Shown in pieces: positions 38,666 to 52,430 of a stretch of 64,000 bases of DNA. The DNA is from Heterobilharzia americana (Eukaryota > Platyhelminthes > Trematoda > Strigeidida > Schistosomatidae). The stretch is from NCBI GenBank assembly GCA_944470555.2, contig OX104134.1, positions 73,092,678 to 73,156,677 of the forward strand. Direction: 5' to 3'. The notes beneath the pieces were generated by a model. It was given only the letters and a program-made list of their open reading frames with translations. It had not been told where the DNA came from and did no database searches. Position 1 is the first letter of the stretch. Every line of letters starts with the position of its first letter. The translations under genes and the position numbers were made by a program.

Positions 38666-41600
38666 GTATATTACACATACATGCATATACATACTTATGA
38701 AGAAGATAGAACAAACATTATTCTGTCATTTGTAACCTTGCTTTCGAAGCTGTAAATGTTACTATTTCGGAAATCTGACTGCAAAGCAACTCTGTGAAGA
38801 GTAATAGCTAAGTAAGCGGTTGAACAGCAAGTAGCATTATTTTTTTAAATATAGAACTCCTAAAAACTAATAATAATATATATTCATACATATATCGAGT
38901 GCCGCAAGACACTTGTGATTGTAATCCGCAACTCACATAATTAAGACACAAAGACCAACAATAATAGAATATGGTAGAAAATAAATGAACCAAATCGGAT
39001 TTCAATTGGGCAGTCTGTAAAAAAGTTCCCTATACTGACCTGTCAGAATAAATTTAAAGAAATCCTACAATTATCGCATGATTTGACCTATTCACCTGTC
39101 TGTAACAATTTCGAAGTAATTCATGTGTGAACTATCACATCACTTTAAATTGTGACTCTTCTCCGACTGAAGACCTATGAAGTCTTCACCACCATTTGAC
39201 CATCAATGAAAGTTTGCATTGTTGAATAATAATTAGGTTTGTTTTGTTTGTCTAAACATTCCACTCGGCTCCCTTGAATTCAATGTTAAAACCAAAATTT
39301 TATTTATCTCTACATCACCGAAAAATAAAAAGAACTGTAACCTTCAAAAATGTGTGACTTATTATTGTCTAATAGTTTTCACACCTTACAGGTACTTTCA
39401 GATGAATTATGGAAGTGTGTTGAACACTGTCCGCATTTCAGGATTTGGACAGCTGCATTCTCCAGGTGATATACAGAGCTTTAACCAGGTTTCCTTGCTA
39501 TGACAGCTTCCAGATTGACTCTAATTTGACATTGTTTAGAATACCTTCGGTATACTATTTAGAGGTAACCTAATTATTAGTTGTGAGGATTCTCTTGAGT
39601 ATTATGAACTTTGTTTCGGATTTTGTTTCTACAGCTTACCGTCTACCAATTATATTTGTAAAAAATGGACTATTCAGCTTAGCTCTTTTAAGCGTGAACT
39701 CAATAAAAGAGGATAGGAACAAATAATCTGGATAACAAATTGAATTTCTAAATGGCACCGGAAGAACATTCAACCATGCTTCTTATTAGATTATTCTATT
39801 TAGTATAGCAGATAGTGATGCAGTAATATTTGCTAAGTAAATCACAATGTTGTTACTCCTCTGCTCTTTGCTTCAAACTGCTAAATTTTCACCTAATCTG
39901 AATGCCATATACATAAAGAATCTGTAGGACGTGAAGAAATCATGGAAAAGAATATTCTTTATTCATTCAAATGTCTCTTGAGTAATAATGAAAGTTTTTA
40001 GACACTGTGGTGGTGCGGAACCCTATGTTTGTTTGTTTGTTTGTTTCTGAATATTTTACAAAATAAAACTATATTCGCTGGACAATAATGAAACTTTTTC
40101 ACTGTGTAAAATGTACAGCAAATTGATATGGAATAACTGCTAATAAGCGGTTTAATTTCAAGTTTATTTTTGATTTATTTTGATAGTCAAAATGTATTAC
40201 GAATTTATCAGGCTTTAACCTCTCAATCTTAATGCCAAAATACATTCTGTTTGCTGACTGCGGAAACGAGGAAATATAAAGTAAGTCATATAACCATTCA
40301 CTGCTCATGGAGTCTATGTCAGCACTCGATTCTTTGGCATTGTCATCCGATTCTGTTCGATGAACTGAAACTTCACTCTGTTTCGTGAGTGCGTTTAATA
40401 GACAGACACCTATGCTTCATGTGTCAAATTGTGTAATGTTACCACTATTCTCTGGTGATTAATTTACCTTATCTCGTCTATCCCACCTTGGCATGCGATT
40501 CCAACTAGCAGTAATTATTTTACTTAATACTTACAACTCTAAGCATATGACAAGTGTAAGTAACAGTAATATTGAAATACATCTTTTTAAGAAGCAGTTC
40601 AGCGATTTTTAATCCCGTTTCATCGAGTTCTCAAAAACCTTGGAAATAAACTTTACAGCTCTTTTCGTCATGCTTTGTTCTTAAAATCACTAACACAGGC
40701 TTTGGACGCCATATAACGCATCCTGGTATATCATACCCTGACCTGACTGTCATACAAATTAGGAACAAAAGTTACTTGTCGGCTTTAAGTAACAACAGTA
40801 TGTAACAATTCCTTCAAAGTGACGGATACATGTAAACAATTAGATATGTCTGCCAGATTCTGATTACAACCTAATCAAATTCTACTGAAAATGGTAGATG
40901 CTTGGAATACAAGTCACGACTGATCAAAAAATTAGTGCTCATCAACTTTATAAAACATGTTTGTGGGATGAAACAAAACAAAAAGTGAATTAATCGAATT
41001 AGTTTATACAAAACAAAGGACGTTACAATGGGAAAAGTTTTTCAAAAAAAATCCAAAAACTCATTTCTCAGACTTGTTTTCAAAAATATGATTCGAAGTT
41101 TGTTACTTTCTACAAGAGATATTTCTCATAATGAGGTGATGCATACATTTAGAGGAAAAAAATCAGTTTATAAAGATATCTTTAGTTTGGAAGCTAATAT
41201 AATTAATAGTTGGAACATTTTGATAGTCATACAGATTTGCCTAGTCTGCAAGTAACCTTTTTATGAAGTTAGACACACCTTACATTATATTTGTAAGTAG
41301 TGAGACTATATATGGACCACTTTAATGGCTTCCTTTTTGTGAATATTATAGTAAATGTTGTATAGACAGTAGTACAACAGGCTGACTGATAGTGGTAAAT
41401 TAGCACAATTATTCACATTATAAATTTCAGCTACGCCAAACTAGATTTCTCATCGGAAACTCTTTTTAATGAATGATCATCATCAATGGTTTAGGTTGTA
41501 GTCCTTTATGAGTTCTTTTTAGTCAAAACCATAAGTCTAAAAATCACATGTAAGACCCTTCAGTAAAGCTTTTTTAGCCTTCTACTACCACCCTATATGT

Positions 41601-44600
41601 CTTCATCAATAAGCATCACAGGTTTTGCACCATGGGAACTATGAATTACACATAAATTCTAAGTTGTATCCTGATATGACCATGATGTTCACGTGGTTTG
41701 TACAGTACTGCTATGTAAAGGAATCTAAACAACAAATAATGTGTACCGTAATAACAGCTGTATAAGTTCGCTGCTGATCAACAAGACGATGTTCAAGCAA
41801 TTATGTCGTGCGAAAATCACGTTTACGAAATATCTGTTGTTATAAGAGGCATCTCTCATCTATATACACCAAAGTCTTAAGTCCTTTTGCATTCAAGGAG
41901 TACTTTTCAAACCAATGTCAAAATTTGAGTTTAAAATGTTTTGTTTCCTCTTGACGGTCCTCCATACTAAATTCTACTCCTCTAAATGTCTCCGTATTAT
42001 TTTGATGAAATTCAACTCCATCTGTATGCCTGAATGCTAAAACTTTTGTCCAGCAGATCTATGAACCACTTTAACAGCCATCTGTCTGTCATAAAAATAT
42101 CGTTTCTTACTGAATGGTACCCAATAAATTTTGATCTGAGTCAGCAGTTAATTCACTATATTTATTCAAAAGTCCTTTCATGAACAAGAGATATTCTTTC
42201 AAACGACCTTGACATGTTTTCAAACTGGTTACTTCAGTTTTTGAAAACTTCATAGCTTATTAACTTTATTCTTTAATGATCCTTTTAAGTATAAAAGCAG
42301 AGCTCAGTCTTAAGTTTAGACAATTCCAGTGTTACCTTTACCGTATATACCACACACTGGTTGAGTAATACAAAATATTTTTTTGAAAGTTATTGGGAAC
42401 AGTGGGCTATTAGCCTTAAGTAGTAAATAGAGGATTAAACACTGCTGAAGGCACAACGCTATTTGAACCGTCGCTAAATGTGTAGATGTCTTCATTACCT
42501 TTTTTTTGGAATGTCCAATAGTATACTGCTTAGACACTGAGTGGACATTTAATATAACCTTTGCTATTGATCGTTTTAATAAATTTAGATGAATCATATA
42601 CTCAGAGTAATATGAATCTATTCCATTTTATACTCCTCTTAGACCAATTACAGTTTGAGATATATGTGCAGTCAGTGGAAATAGGATTTAATTTTTTTTC
42701 AGTAGAGATAAATTGAAGTTTTCTGAGAAGAAAAGGAAATAAATGATCATAATAACAATACATGTGATCAAACAGTGAACTGTCTACTTAAACGCTATTA
42801 GAAGGAAGATTTATAAACCCTAGCGAGTAAAGATAAGCTAGATTCATCATAGTTTTATAACATTTAAAAGTAATTTGAATGCTATGACATCCATGTCTTC
42901 CGTGTTAAGTGAAGACACCATTATTTCTCTAAATTAACCAAAACTTATACTCCATTACTATATCACATGAGTGTAGGATTGATTTAAGAACTTTGTGCAC
43001 TTGAATAACAAACTCTCTTATACTTGTAAGGACCCATAGGTATCACCTGAAAAAGATGCTTGCGAAACGAAATTATATCTGTATACAGAGGGAGGCGCTC
43101 TGTGTTTTTCAGGGTACTGTTCGTGATCCTTTTCTTTTCTCCTTCTTTTTGCATGAGACACCAACCTCAACTAGGGACAACTCCACTAAGTACTCTAATG
43201 CCAATCATCTCTTCAGATTATTCTTACTTTGTTAAATTCCTAACCAAAATCGGTCACTGATCTTCCTTATATGGCCTCACACTCAATTCGTCCGAATGTC
43301 AGGTGGTTCATTTTAGCTTAAAACTTGAACAAAACCTATGTAAATTTCTTCGGTCACATGACTCCTGTTTTATAGTTGGCTTTATTTAGAGGATATATTA
43401 AGCGTGATCCATTTTGGCTCATGTTTTTCTTCTGATCTTAACTGATCCCCTCATATCTTAATGACCTCTAGGAAAATGCTTCGTTCGACATTTTATTTAA
43501 GTAAACTCAGACTGTCTGGTATAACTCAGTCTATACTCTCACGTTTCATTAATTACTGTTTTTTTCCAATACTTACTTATTAATCTCCTTTATTCTTTTC
43601 TAGACTTCGGGAAAACAACTACACTGTATTGCGTAGGATTTTGAAGTCTTTTAGTATAGCGAGTGATACACCACTGACTGTGCTGATAGATGTGGTTGTG
43701 GATGATGACAAGCATCCTCTGTATTCCCATCTCTCTCCATGTGTGTCTTCAGAGAAGACAAGAAGCAAAAAATATGTTTGAAAGTGTATATACACACAAA
43801 AACTCAACCATATCTATCTTAGATATATTTGTATTTGTGTAAGTAAAAGCATGTTTGAAGTGAAATAATTCCGAAATTTTGAACGGAAGTCTGGTCTAAG
43901 GTTATCCAGGGAAATAAATACCTTATTTAGCCTTTTTATGGCTGGTAGACAATCATGTTAGAGATAGTCTTATCAACCAACTTTGCAATAAAGAACATTT
44001 GTCACGACCCTGAAGTCATTAAACATTTCAGCAATCCCGTTTTTCTTTATTATGTATCGTTAAACAGCACCATCGTTTATATGTATTCGAAAAATGTTGT
44101 ACAACGTAGAAACTTATGCAATATCATATGCTGAGAATTCTGTACTTTAAAAATCATTATGTTTGGTAAACAAGCAAATATATTAGTAGCAGTAGAGTTT
44201 TTCTAGGCGCATCGATGCCAGTTCGGTGATGTGACACTTTAAACATCTCGTGAAAACAGTTTTCGATAGTTCAACTTGTCGCTGAGATACAGAAGGTTTG
44301 CTTGTTATTTATATGTAGCTTACTAAAAGTTAACAAAGCAAGTGTCACACAGAAGTCAGTATTATCAATACACCGGTTTATGAGCTGACAGAGATGCCAG
44401 AACCTAATACCAAAAAATTAACCATCTTCACTTTAAAGCATACTTTGCTGTTATCTGAGAAAGTGAGTAGTTCAAATGTGGCAATGGCGTTCATCTCATC
44501 GTTTCAACTACTTCCGACATTCGACTACGTTTCACTTGATTAAGCAGCTTAAATTATATATAGAAAGAAGATTTACTTCCTCCTTTTGGGAAAGATATGA

Positions 44601-45039
44601 AATATGGTGTTGATGAAATAGTTAACAACTATGTGGCTTTCGTTTTCAGTTTTTCTATAATTTTCAGCGGAAAAACTCCAGAAGCTATTGAAGACTTAAA
44701 TATTCTCATTCAGTCACAACAAAAGAACAACTTCAGCGATATCCACTTCAAAATCTGTGCAGTGACAGCGGAATACAATAAGTGAACACATTGGTTGGTA
44801 AAAAAGTCAACATTTTTTCAATCAGTCGGTGGAGTGAAATTAAGACCTAGTCAGCAACTGGATTTTTTAACACAGGCGGTAGAGAACTGGACGGATAGAC
44901 AGACAGAGGAAATCAACGTAAAACCTCATTCTGAAGTGCATGAGCTCAAGTTGCTAAAATTCACAGTAGTGCACAAAAACAGGTGCATATAATAAGAGAA
45001 ATATCAAAGTAGACAAAGTTGTATGATGAAATAAACAGT
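38666..45039. other. AT-rich stretch without a supported gene
   Basis: Only short frames without motifs. A short (GTTT)5 repeat occurs at 40,027-40,046. The 93-codon reverse frame at 42,316-42,597 and the 75-codon frame at 41,028-41,255 show nothing recognisable. Confidence 0.5.
40027..40046. repeat. (GTTT)5 microsatellite
   Basis: Five perfect tandem GTTT units. Confidence 0.95.
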
Positions 45040-46210
45040 TTGGAGTTAAAGATTAGTGGGAAGATTCAAGATTTCGAAGACGTCAAACAGTGAATATATC
45101 TTCGCCAATGTGACCGATCGAAGACATTTCACCAATAATCCTCAGCTACTGAATTTTTGTCTCAGGGACGCCAGCCCGGCAGTTAACATCTCCCCACATG
45201 TCTCAGATCAAAAATCAGGGACTTCATCAAATGGTCCCACGTCTTGATCTGATCACCCTGAAACCTCTTCCAACGTAATCCACTTTCCTCTAGCATGGTA
45301 TCTCGAAGTAGGCGGTGGATGGCCATGTGCAACACATGTTCGAACCAGTGCCGAAAACCAAGGCTCACGACCCAATAGACTGAATTCCCTGTTTTGTCTA
45401 GTACCCTATGTCTAACCTCAAAGTTTCCCCTTTACGGTGGTTCCACCAAACGTAAGCGATGATAAGAAGACGTTTGAGGTCAAAACCCCTTAACCGCTCC
45501 ATGTCTTCTACCTTCAACGACTACGTCTCACAGCCACATAACAAGAAAGAACGGGCTGCAGCTCAATATACTTGTCCTTCGATAGATAGTCAGATATCTC
45601 ACCAGTTGGAAACACGGATGATGCAAGTTGACAAACTCCACACGGTCCTTTTGTATCCGACCTGAGATTTTGTCAGCAACCAGCCCGTTCAGTCTGATGT
45701 TACTTCCAAAATAAGTAAAGTTGCCAGCATATTTCACCACTTTATTACCTATCACTAAATTAAAAGGGGTAGCAGACCAGACTTGAGGCATCATCTCGCG
45801 TCTAATAGGTGCAAAACGCATGCCGAAGATACTCAAATTCCTTTTTGAGGCATTTAAGAGACTTCATTTTGTCAGCGTTTTCGTCTAGCAAGAGAATATG
45901 GCCTACAAACTCAAAGTCAACCTCCAAGGAGTAGATCAATCCCTACTAAGTCAGAATTACTTCAGGTTATGTACATTAGTATGTCTATGATGGAGTTAAA
46001 TAGGAACGGAGACAGTGAGAATCCTTGGCGGACACCACCAGTTGTCTTCAGTTCACGTGACAACTCTCCATAAGCCCTGACACGTCTGCGTGAGCTTAAG
46101 CAGGAAGCTTTTAGTAGTGGTACATATTTACTCGGTAGTCGCTTCACAGCCAGACACTGCCACAACATCTCACGATTGACAGAGTCAAATACCACCTTCA
46201 GATAGACTAA
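45040..46210 (-). mobile_element. Second non-LTR retrotransposon family: 5'-truncated fragment (minus strand)
   Basis: On the minus strand, 46,195-45,962 encodes VVFDSVNREMLWQCL, then RVRAYGELSRELKTTGGVRQG and SLSPFLFNSIIDIL. These are reverse transcriptase palm blocks (FDSVDR..LW; GVRQGCPLSPFLFN). The frame 45,836-45,528 gives IFGMRFAP and FTYFGSNIRLNGLVADKIS (compare FTYLGS...NG), and 45,368-45,183 gives GFRHWFEHVLHMAIHRLLR (compare RWLGHVLRMP.HRLPRR). After 45,180 the line RSHWRRYIHCL continues to about 45,040. The YADD block is missing between 45,962 and 45,836, so there is probably an internal deletion or decay. The sequence differs clearly from the RTE-like family at 30 and 57 kb. It is inactive. 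Confidence 0.85.
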
Positions 46211-47849
46211 TATTGGAAAGTGTCAGCCGCCGGTAAGTATCCATGTGTCCCAGGACCTATCAAAGGTTGAAAAGTTGATCGATGCACCTTCATCTAGCTC
46301 TGAAACATGCCTAGTTTTCTCAAATTCTAGTTAGGCATTGGATAATTGTGACCCTAATTTTGCTATGACCCGAGTTTTATCCCATTTTCATTGATCATCT
46401 AGGGACCTCATTCTGTCTAACCATATCTATCTCAAACAACCCCACTTATGATCCATTATTCCTAGTAGGTTGCAGCCAGGAAATTATTGGAGGAATGAAG
46501 GTTACATAGAAAACCTGAAATGACTGAAAACGTGAATAAATAGGTGTGAGTTTAAATGAAAATATTGGAGAATCCGTAACAGATTGAGTAGATAGCTTTC
46601 AGTGTGGAAGAAAATGAGATCGTTTACTTGAAGGCAAAATGAAAATCGGGAAATGTTGGTTAGGCTTGGACATTAGAGAGCCCAAAAGGAGTTAGGAAAT
46701 AAGTAAGAACAGCGAATGGTGAAGTATGAGGAATTACGGGTACTTGCACTTCCTTGACAATATAATACTTAGTTCTTCATTCTGAGGCTTTTCATGCTTT
46801 TGTAGTGAATCGATGCAACAATTCCTTTCAGACAATTTATTAAGGAACATTTAAAATACTCATCTCTATTAAACCCTTTTAAAACGTTGAAAGTAATAAA
46901 TCTCCAAAACCATGTATAAACTTACTCGATCCGAAGGGGTAATTAGCCACTTAGCTGAATTTAATAGCATTTTACTACTTTACAGAACTCGAGAATATCA
47001 CCGACGACTGTACAGATACCTCCAGATTCCTCGCTAATGGTCATTCAGTTTCTCCATGAATAGAAAAGATGGTAATAGAACAGAAGTTGTATTCACAACG
47101 GGGACGTCTACAATATATACAAAGCACAACGTTTATATCTATTGCAATGGCCTTTGCTATTTTCAGGCCTACTAGATTTTTCTTCTCTTCAACCAACCTG
47201 ATACTTATACGTTGGTTCACGTTTTTTTTCTCGAAACTTTGAAGCAGAGCGATTGTTTGAAAAAGGCTTTAGGTCTATGTAGCTTCCTATGAAGATTTTG
47301 TCAGGCTTTATGCACACAACACATTAGTGTGTTATATCTATATATATAACCCATTACCAGGTTAATATTTTTAGGACCTGCTTTTTAGTAGAAGACAAGT
47401 ATTCATAAACCCTTCAATGTAAGCTGCTAACCAGACTGTTCACACAAATTATAATTAGTTTCATTGAGATACAACCTTAAAACGAGTGAAACCAAGCTTT
47501 CCTCCAAAAGATTTGCTATGCGACAGAATCTTTTTCTTATCTTTCACCCTCTTTAGTCAGTCTTAGAACATCTCGGTTCTCAATACATGTTGGACTATTC
47601 ATATTTTTCCGCATATAAATTCTTCTTCAGAGATCCATTTGAACTTCTTCCTTAACCTTGTTCCACTCCAATATGGATGAAATTTACTGATGACACTCAG
47701 TTACAGAGAAACGGCTATAATTTTAGAGGCCTATATTGATGGAGAGTTAAAATTGTTACATAACACCAACTAAAATAGCTGTCCAGACATGCTCATATGA
47801 AAGCATACGATGACGAAAGTAGAAAAAAAGTGTATAACAAGTGTGAACA
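46211..47849. other. AT-rich stretch without a supported gene
   Basis: Short frames only, with no motif or repeat array recognised. Confidence 0.5.
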
Positions 47850-48360
47850 GGAAACTGCTTTACATTAATATACAATTAAGAGGAGAGGGGCTGTGTATGA
47901 TACTAATTCAAAAGTTCCGAAGATCTATCCACCGAACTTTTAACGCAGGGAAATTGTAACTTGGATTTTCTTCCCACACAGTTGTGTTACCGAAAGATCA
48001 GATACGTTGGCTAGCTACTTTGTGTTACGTTTATCAATTCAATTGCTCCTGTGAAGAATGATGTATTGACCAATGTTCTAGGAGTTTGATTTATCGTGCT
48101 CCTGAACACGTCTCAGAATGGCTAGCTAAAAGTGTAGTAAAAAATGTACATAGGTCGATATTAGCTCACTTAGTTCAAATAGACCATAAAGCAAATATGA
48201 ATTAACTATCTTCAACCATTTACCGTGTCCCCATAAATTTACCAAAAGCTAAAAAATACAGAATACTCCAAGCAGCAGAAACTATAGCCAGTTGGTTTAA
48301 ACAGTAACAGTCATTAGTACTGCCTTGTCCGGCTTTACAATCAGTAACTCTCCTGTATAA
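47850..48360 (+). mobile_element. Penelope-like element fragment F: linker and GIY-YIG remnant
   Basis: The + strand reads LLYINIQLRGEGLCMI and FRRSIHRTFNAGKL (linker), then VYQFNCSCEE followed by a stop where YIG should begin, SRSLIYRAPEHVSEWLAKSV, and finally YRILQAAETIASW, the C-terminal helix. This is the VYQF.CSC / E..SEWL / LQAAEAIA layout of Penelope-like GIY-YIG endonucleases. No reverse transcriptase is present, so the copy is strongly 5' truncated. It differs in sequence from fragments A to E and probably belongs to another subfamily. Confidence 0.8.
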
Positions 48361-50335
48361 CTAATGTTTATCATCCAGCATCCTTTTATCACCTGCATTA
48401 TTAATTTTGAATTCTCGCTGTTAGCATCCATATTTTATCTACTTGGACAATAGTGATATGTAGCTGTAGAAGCTGATGAGGAAGTTATCGAAAACAGTAT
48501 TGTTTGTTTATCAAACTCTTTTTTGGATCATACTTGAAATTTTCAAGAAACATAATCAAACGGTGTTTTGTAGATTCAATGGCTTGTGAAACCTATGTTG
48601 ACTTGCATTGACAGGTAAGATTATTTCTGAATACAGTAAGATCATTTCGCAATATTTTCACTGCATGTTAGTTGCATTTTCCACACCAGCTGAACAAACA
48701 GAACTTAGTTCAAGCATAAATATTTATGAATTTGAAATGGGAAGAAAAAATTTAAACAAGGTAATATGAGTTTACTTTTACTTCACGGGTTTATCTCAGC
48801 TGTTTTCAAACTAAACAATGTCAAATAGTAGGTACAGAAAAAGGAAATTAAATTGATTCAAAATGTTGTGAACTGGTTACAGTGAAGCAAAACGTAGACT
48901 TCGTAAACAAGATAATTATATACAATGTAGACAGGGGAATGATCTTGAAAGTGATTAAGAAGTGGATAGAAATAACGAATAACTGGAGGGACACTTTTCG
49001 TCAAAGATCACGTACCTGCTAGAAATAGACGAATTCACAATAGCTGAAAGAGTAAGATGAACAAAAATCAGATAAGAAAAGTGTGCTGTGAAGTAGAACA
49101 GTAGGTAAGAATTGTTAAAATCACCTAAGCATATTTTCGATGCAATTTTAACAAACCTTACTCTCCATAGCAGTGAGAGATTGACAACTGCGTTTTCTTT
49201 CCTCAGTTCAAGCTCATTATCAGAAAGAGCTGCAAGTCAATCAATATCCGAAATTTTGAAGTCCCTTTACGCTTGGACCTCTCAATTATGTATCATGAAA
49301 CCCATTCTTCACTGTTCGGATTTTGCGTAACTGACCATTCCCCTTGTTAACTAGTTTTGCTACAAACTAAATTATTCATTTTTCTCATTTTACCATATAT
49401 CTGAAGAGACCAGATTTATTTTCACCTTATAGACAGTCCTTAAAGGCTTTTATCACTTACTTTCGATCCTCAAGTTAATTAATTCATGTGATTACCATAG
49501 TTGAATAATATTTGATGAAATTTACTGGGTTTTGATAGTCTAGAAAAGTTTTCACAGATGAATAACGTTTTTCATATAACATAAACTAAATCTCACCATG
49601 GGCTTATAAATTTCTGGGACACAAGATTGTACGTAATAGGTAAAAAAATAAGGTTTCTTCTTCCCCCTCTACATAAGGATATTGTTTTGTCAAGAGAAAA
49701 TCGACAACTCAAACCTTGTGAGCCAATAAAAGCAAATTCTCACTTTTCTTCTGTCATATTTCTTTATTTTGCTTTCAGTCATGGTGAGTAGAAGTATTTC
49801 ACATTATTTTTGTTGTTTTATAGTAGCATGTCCTCAAACGCTAGAAAAGCACACACATATATACACTCATCTGTAGAATACTTCAGTGCTGCTTTTGCGT
49901 GAATTGTGAATACGCGCTTGACAGAGCAAATAGCAAACTAACTTCTGGTATGAAAGACAGACATAACAGTTTTGGGGCAGATAGTGTTAGAGCAATAACG
50001 GTAACATAACTGAGCTCTGGTTAATAATTTCTCCGGCTTTCGCAGTTTTGAGCTCTTCCTTTCGTGTTGTTACCCTTCCCCTCTTTAGGGACGGAAACTA
50101 ATGAATATGCTTAGTAATGCAAATTTAAACTCCCCTTCATTAAAATAGGAAATCAAACACGTGCACCAAAGACCATAGAGCAGCTATCTGACTTAATATC
50201 CTTCTGCTTTTTACTGTCTATTAATCTTTAGGTCTCCCTGTCAACTGGATTTCTAGAGATTGTACACAGAAACACAAGAGACATTGGTTGGTCTGAATGC
50301 GCCTCTTCTAGGTGATTGACTTAACTACTTAGAGT
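48361..50335. other. AT-rich stretch without a supported gene
   Basis: Only short frames. A hammerhead-like core at 48,473-48,494 is discussed separately as weak. If the candidate first exon at 50,433 is real, the right end of this stretch is its upstream region. Confidence 0.45.
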
Positions 50336-50339
50336 AAAA

Positions 50340-50349
50340 GTATATAACA
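50340..50349 (+). promoter_or_regulatory. TATA-like element upstream of the candidate first exon
   Basis: GTATATAACA lies about 92 bases upstream of the ATG at 50,433. That would allow a short 5' untranslated region of roughly 60 bases. Such motifs are common by chance in AT-rich DNA, so it matters only together with the exon. Confidence 0.25.
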
Positions 50350-50432
50350 CAGTTTGAGTTAGTTGCTATATCATTTACGATAAACAGAAAACTTATCAAC
50401 TCTTCTACTCAAATATTCGGACAAGTCAAAAC

Positions 50433-50484
50433 ATGGAAGTGAACGACGCAGTCACTAATAGTGATGCTAATGACAATAAACCAA
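50433..50484 (+). CDS. Candidate first coding exon of the nuclear receptor gene
   Basis: The sequence AACATGG gives a good start context (A at -3, G at +4). The frame reads MEVNDAVTNSDANDNKP and then meets CCAA|GTGAGT, a strong donor with GT at 50,485-50,486. The exon ends after the first base of a codon (phase 1). The nuclear receptor exon at 62,373 begins with the last two bases of a codon, so the two join in frame (A + CG gives Thr). The acidic, Asn/Ser-rich peptide resembles the start of the downstream N-terminal region. Against it: the exon is short, a phase match happens one time in three by chance, and the implied intron is 11.9 kb. The open frame that runs on from 50,461 in another frame has no support. 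Confidence 0.35.
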
Positions 50485-52430
50485 GTGAGTAACAGTTGTT
50501 TTTTGTTTAAGAAGTCGTATGAGATTAGAAAATTGAAATATCTTTACAATATCAGTAACCTAGGCAATGAGCAGTCGTTTCAGGAAAATTTCACGTATGA
50601 ATTTAAAGCAAATGTAATTTCTGTTTATCATATGCATTTGGACATGTTTTTACCTGATTCGAGGTGTGTTCAGTACAAAACTCGATACATAAAAGTTTTC
50701 ATAGTTCGCATGCCAATCAGTTTCGTTATAAAAGTGACTTCACATTTTGTATAGCTCCATACACTATGGACAATTATAACTATTATTTCATGAAAAGTTG
50801 AGATATAAACTGCTAACTATGGTTACGAGAAGGCTTACATGTAATTCGATTTGCTTTCACTCCTAAGATGAGTTATGAGATATACGTGACAACTGAACAT
50901 TTTTAAAACGCAGTTTGTACTTTAGTTCGAAACGGTGATCTTTGTACAAACTTGTCGCTATATCAACATTACCATGAAAAAATACTTCTTTGATACTCAG
51001 TTTTGTGTTATAACTCCGATTTAGCTCCAGTTACGATTACTGCAAAAGCGTTTATGGTTAAAACCAGATGTACCCTTGCCTTTCTAAACAAGGATAATGA
51101 TAATCTTAAACTGTATTGTCAACATAAGTGCAAAATAATTGTCACTAAATCGATTATCATAAAACAGTGTTATATTATCTAAGTCTGCCTCCAGCAAATG
51201 ATTTCTGAATTGACCTTGTCTATTAGTATAATAGGCACCACAAGAAAAGTTCTGTGGCCCGTAGCATGAATAGACTGAGAATAAAGAAAACTGTTCAACA
51301 ATAAAAGCAAAATAGCTGTTTGATGCAATACATCGCTGAATGAGTGAATTTGTGAAAGTAATCAGCAGTTTTTAAACAAACGCACTAAAATAGAATCGTC
51401 CGCCCCAGAAAGTGAACTTTTAAGGACGTCACATACATTTAAGACTACCGTACATAATCCTACTAGGCTCAAGGTAATACATTTGAGTTTTTTCGGCCTT
51501 GCACCTTTTGTCAGTCATTCCAAAAAAACGTTTGTCGAAGAAACCTGGTCTCGAAATAATTTCCTGCCTACATTTGAATTATTCATACTATTCTGAAGCC
51601 ATTCTACTGTTTATCCTATCCAAAAGACATAAAAAAACTAGGTGCTTTTTGAAATATGCAAACTTCTGAACAACAAAAAGTATCAGGTTAGATATGTTTT
51701 TATTAGAAAAATTGGTGATAGTATTAAAAAACCTATGTTTTCTATGAAATTCTAAGGAGTTGTATTTATCAAATTTTTACTGACAAACTCTAGATAGTCC
51801 ACAGTGTCTTCATAACCGGCTTGATTCTTTGTTTCTTTGCCTTATCACATAATTAGTTTCAGTCTCCACACTAATTCAATAGTCTTTTAATATTTACCTC
51901 AAATTATTTCATTATACCATTAAAATGAAGAGCTAAGATTAAATTTTTCAGCAACTCGTTTCCAAACCTGACAGAAGTTTGAATTTTCAGATTTACATTG
52001 CAAACCATTCGCCGTACAAATACATATCTAATTGACAGTAATATCAGAACACCACTGAGCAATTTGAACTTTTCTTTACTGGATTAAATTTTAGAGTATG
52101 TTATGCATAACATGGGAAAGCTATAAAGGCTTTTTTCCCTACCTTTAATATTTACCCTCTCATACAAAATAGGCAGAGAGAATACTACAGATTTATGACT
52201 TTACGGACATAAAATAAACTAATATTGGTAAAGATATGGAATAGGGTGCATTGAAAATTCCTGATAAAAACAACAACAGTCTCTAGACACGAAAACAGTG
52301 ACTCAGATTCATTTAAAACTTGACAAGAATTTTCAGCCAATAGCTTGATTACAACTATTTCTTCAGTTTTCCTGAGTGAATAAATAAATTTTACGATAAG
52401 TTTGGTTCATGGGATGGCCTTGGTTTTGCA
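50485..52430. other. AT-rich stretch, possibly intron of the receptor gene
   Basis: No gene or recognisable repeat. If the first-exon model holds, this is the proximal part of intron 1. Confidence 0.4.

Noticed and set aside
43045..43075. CTGAAAAAGATGCTTGCGAAAC as a hammerhead-like motif
   Set aside because: The conserved CTGANGA core lacks its G, and no stems could be formed.
50461..50754. 97-codon + strand open frame overlapping the candidate first exon
   Set aside because: It lacks a convincing start. The overlapping frame with ATG and strong donor explains the region better.
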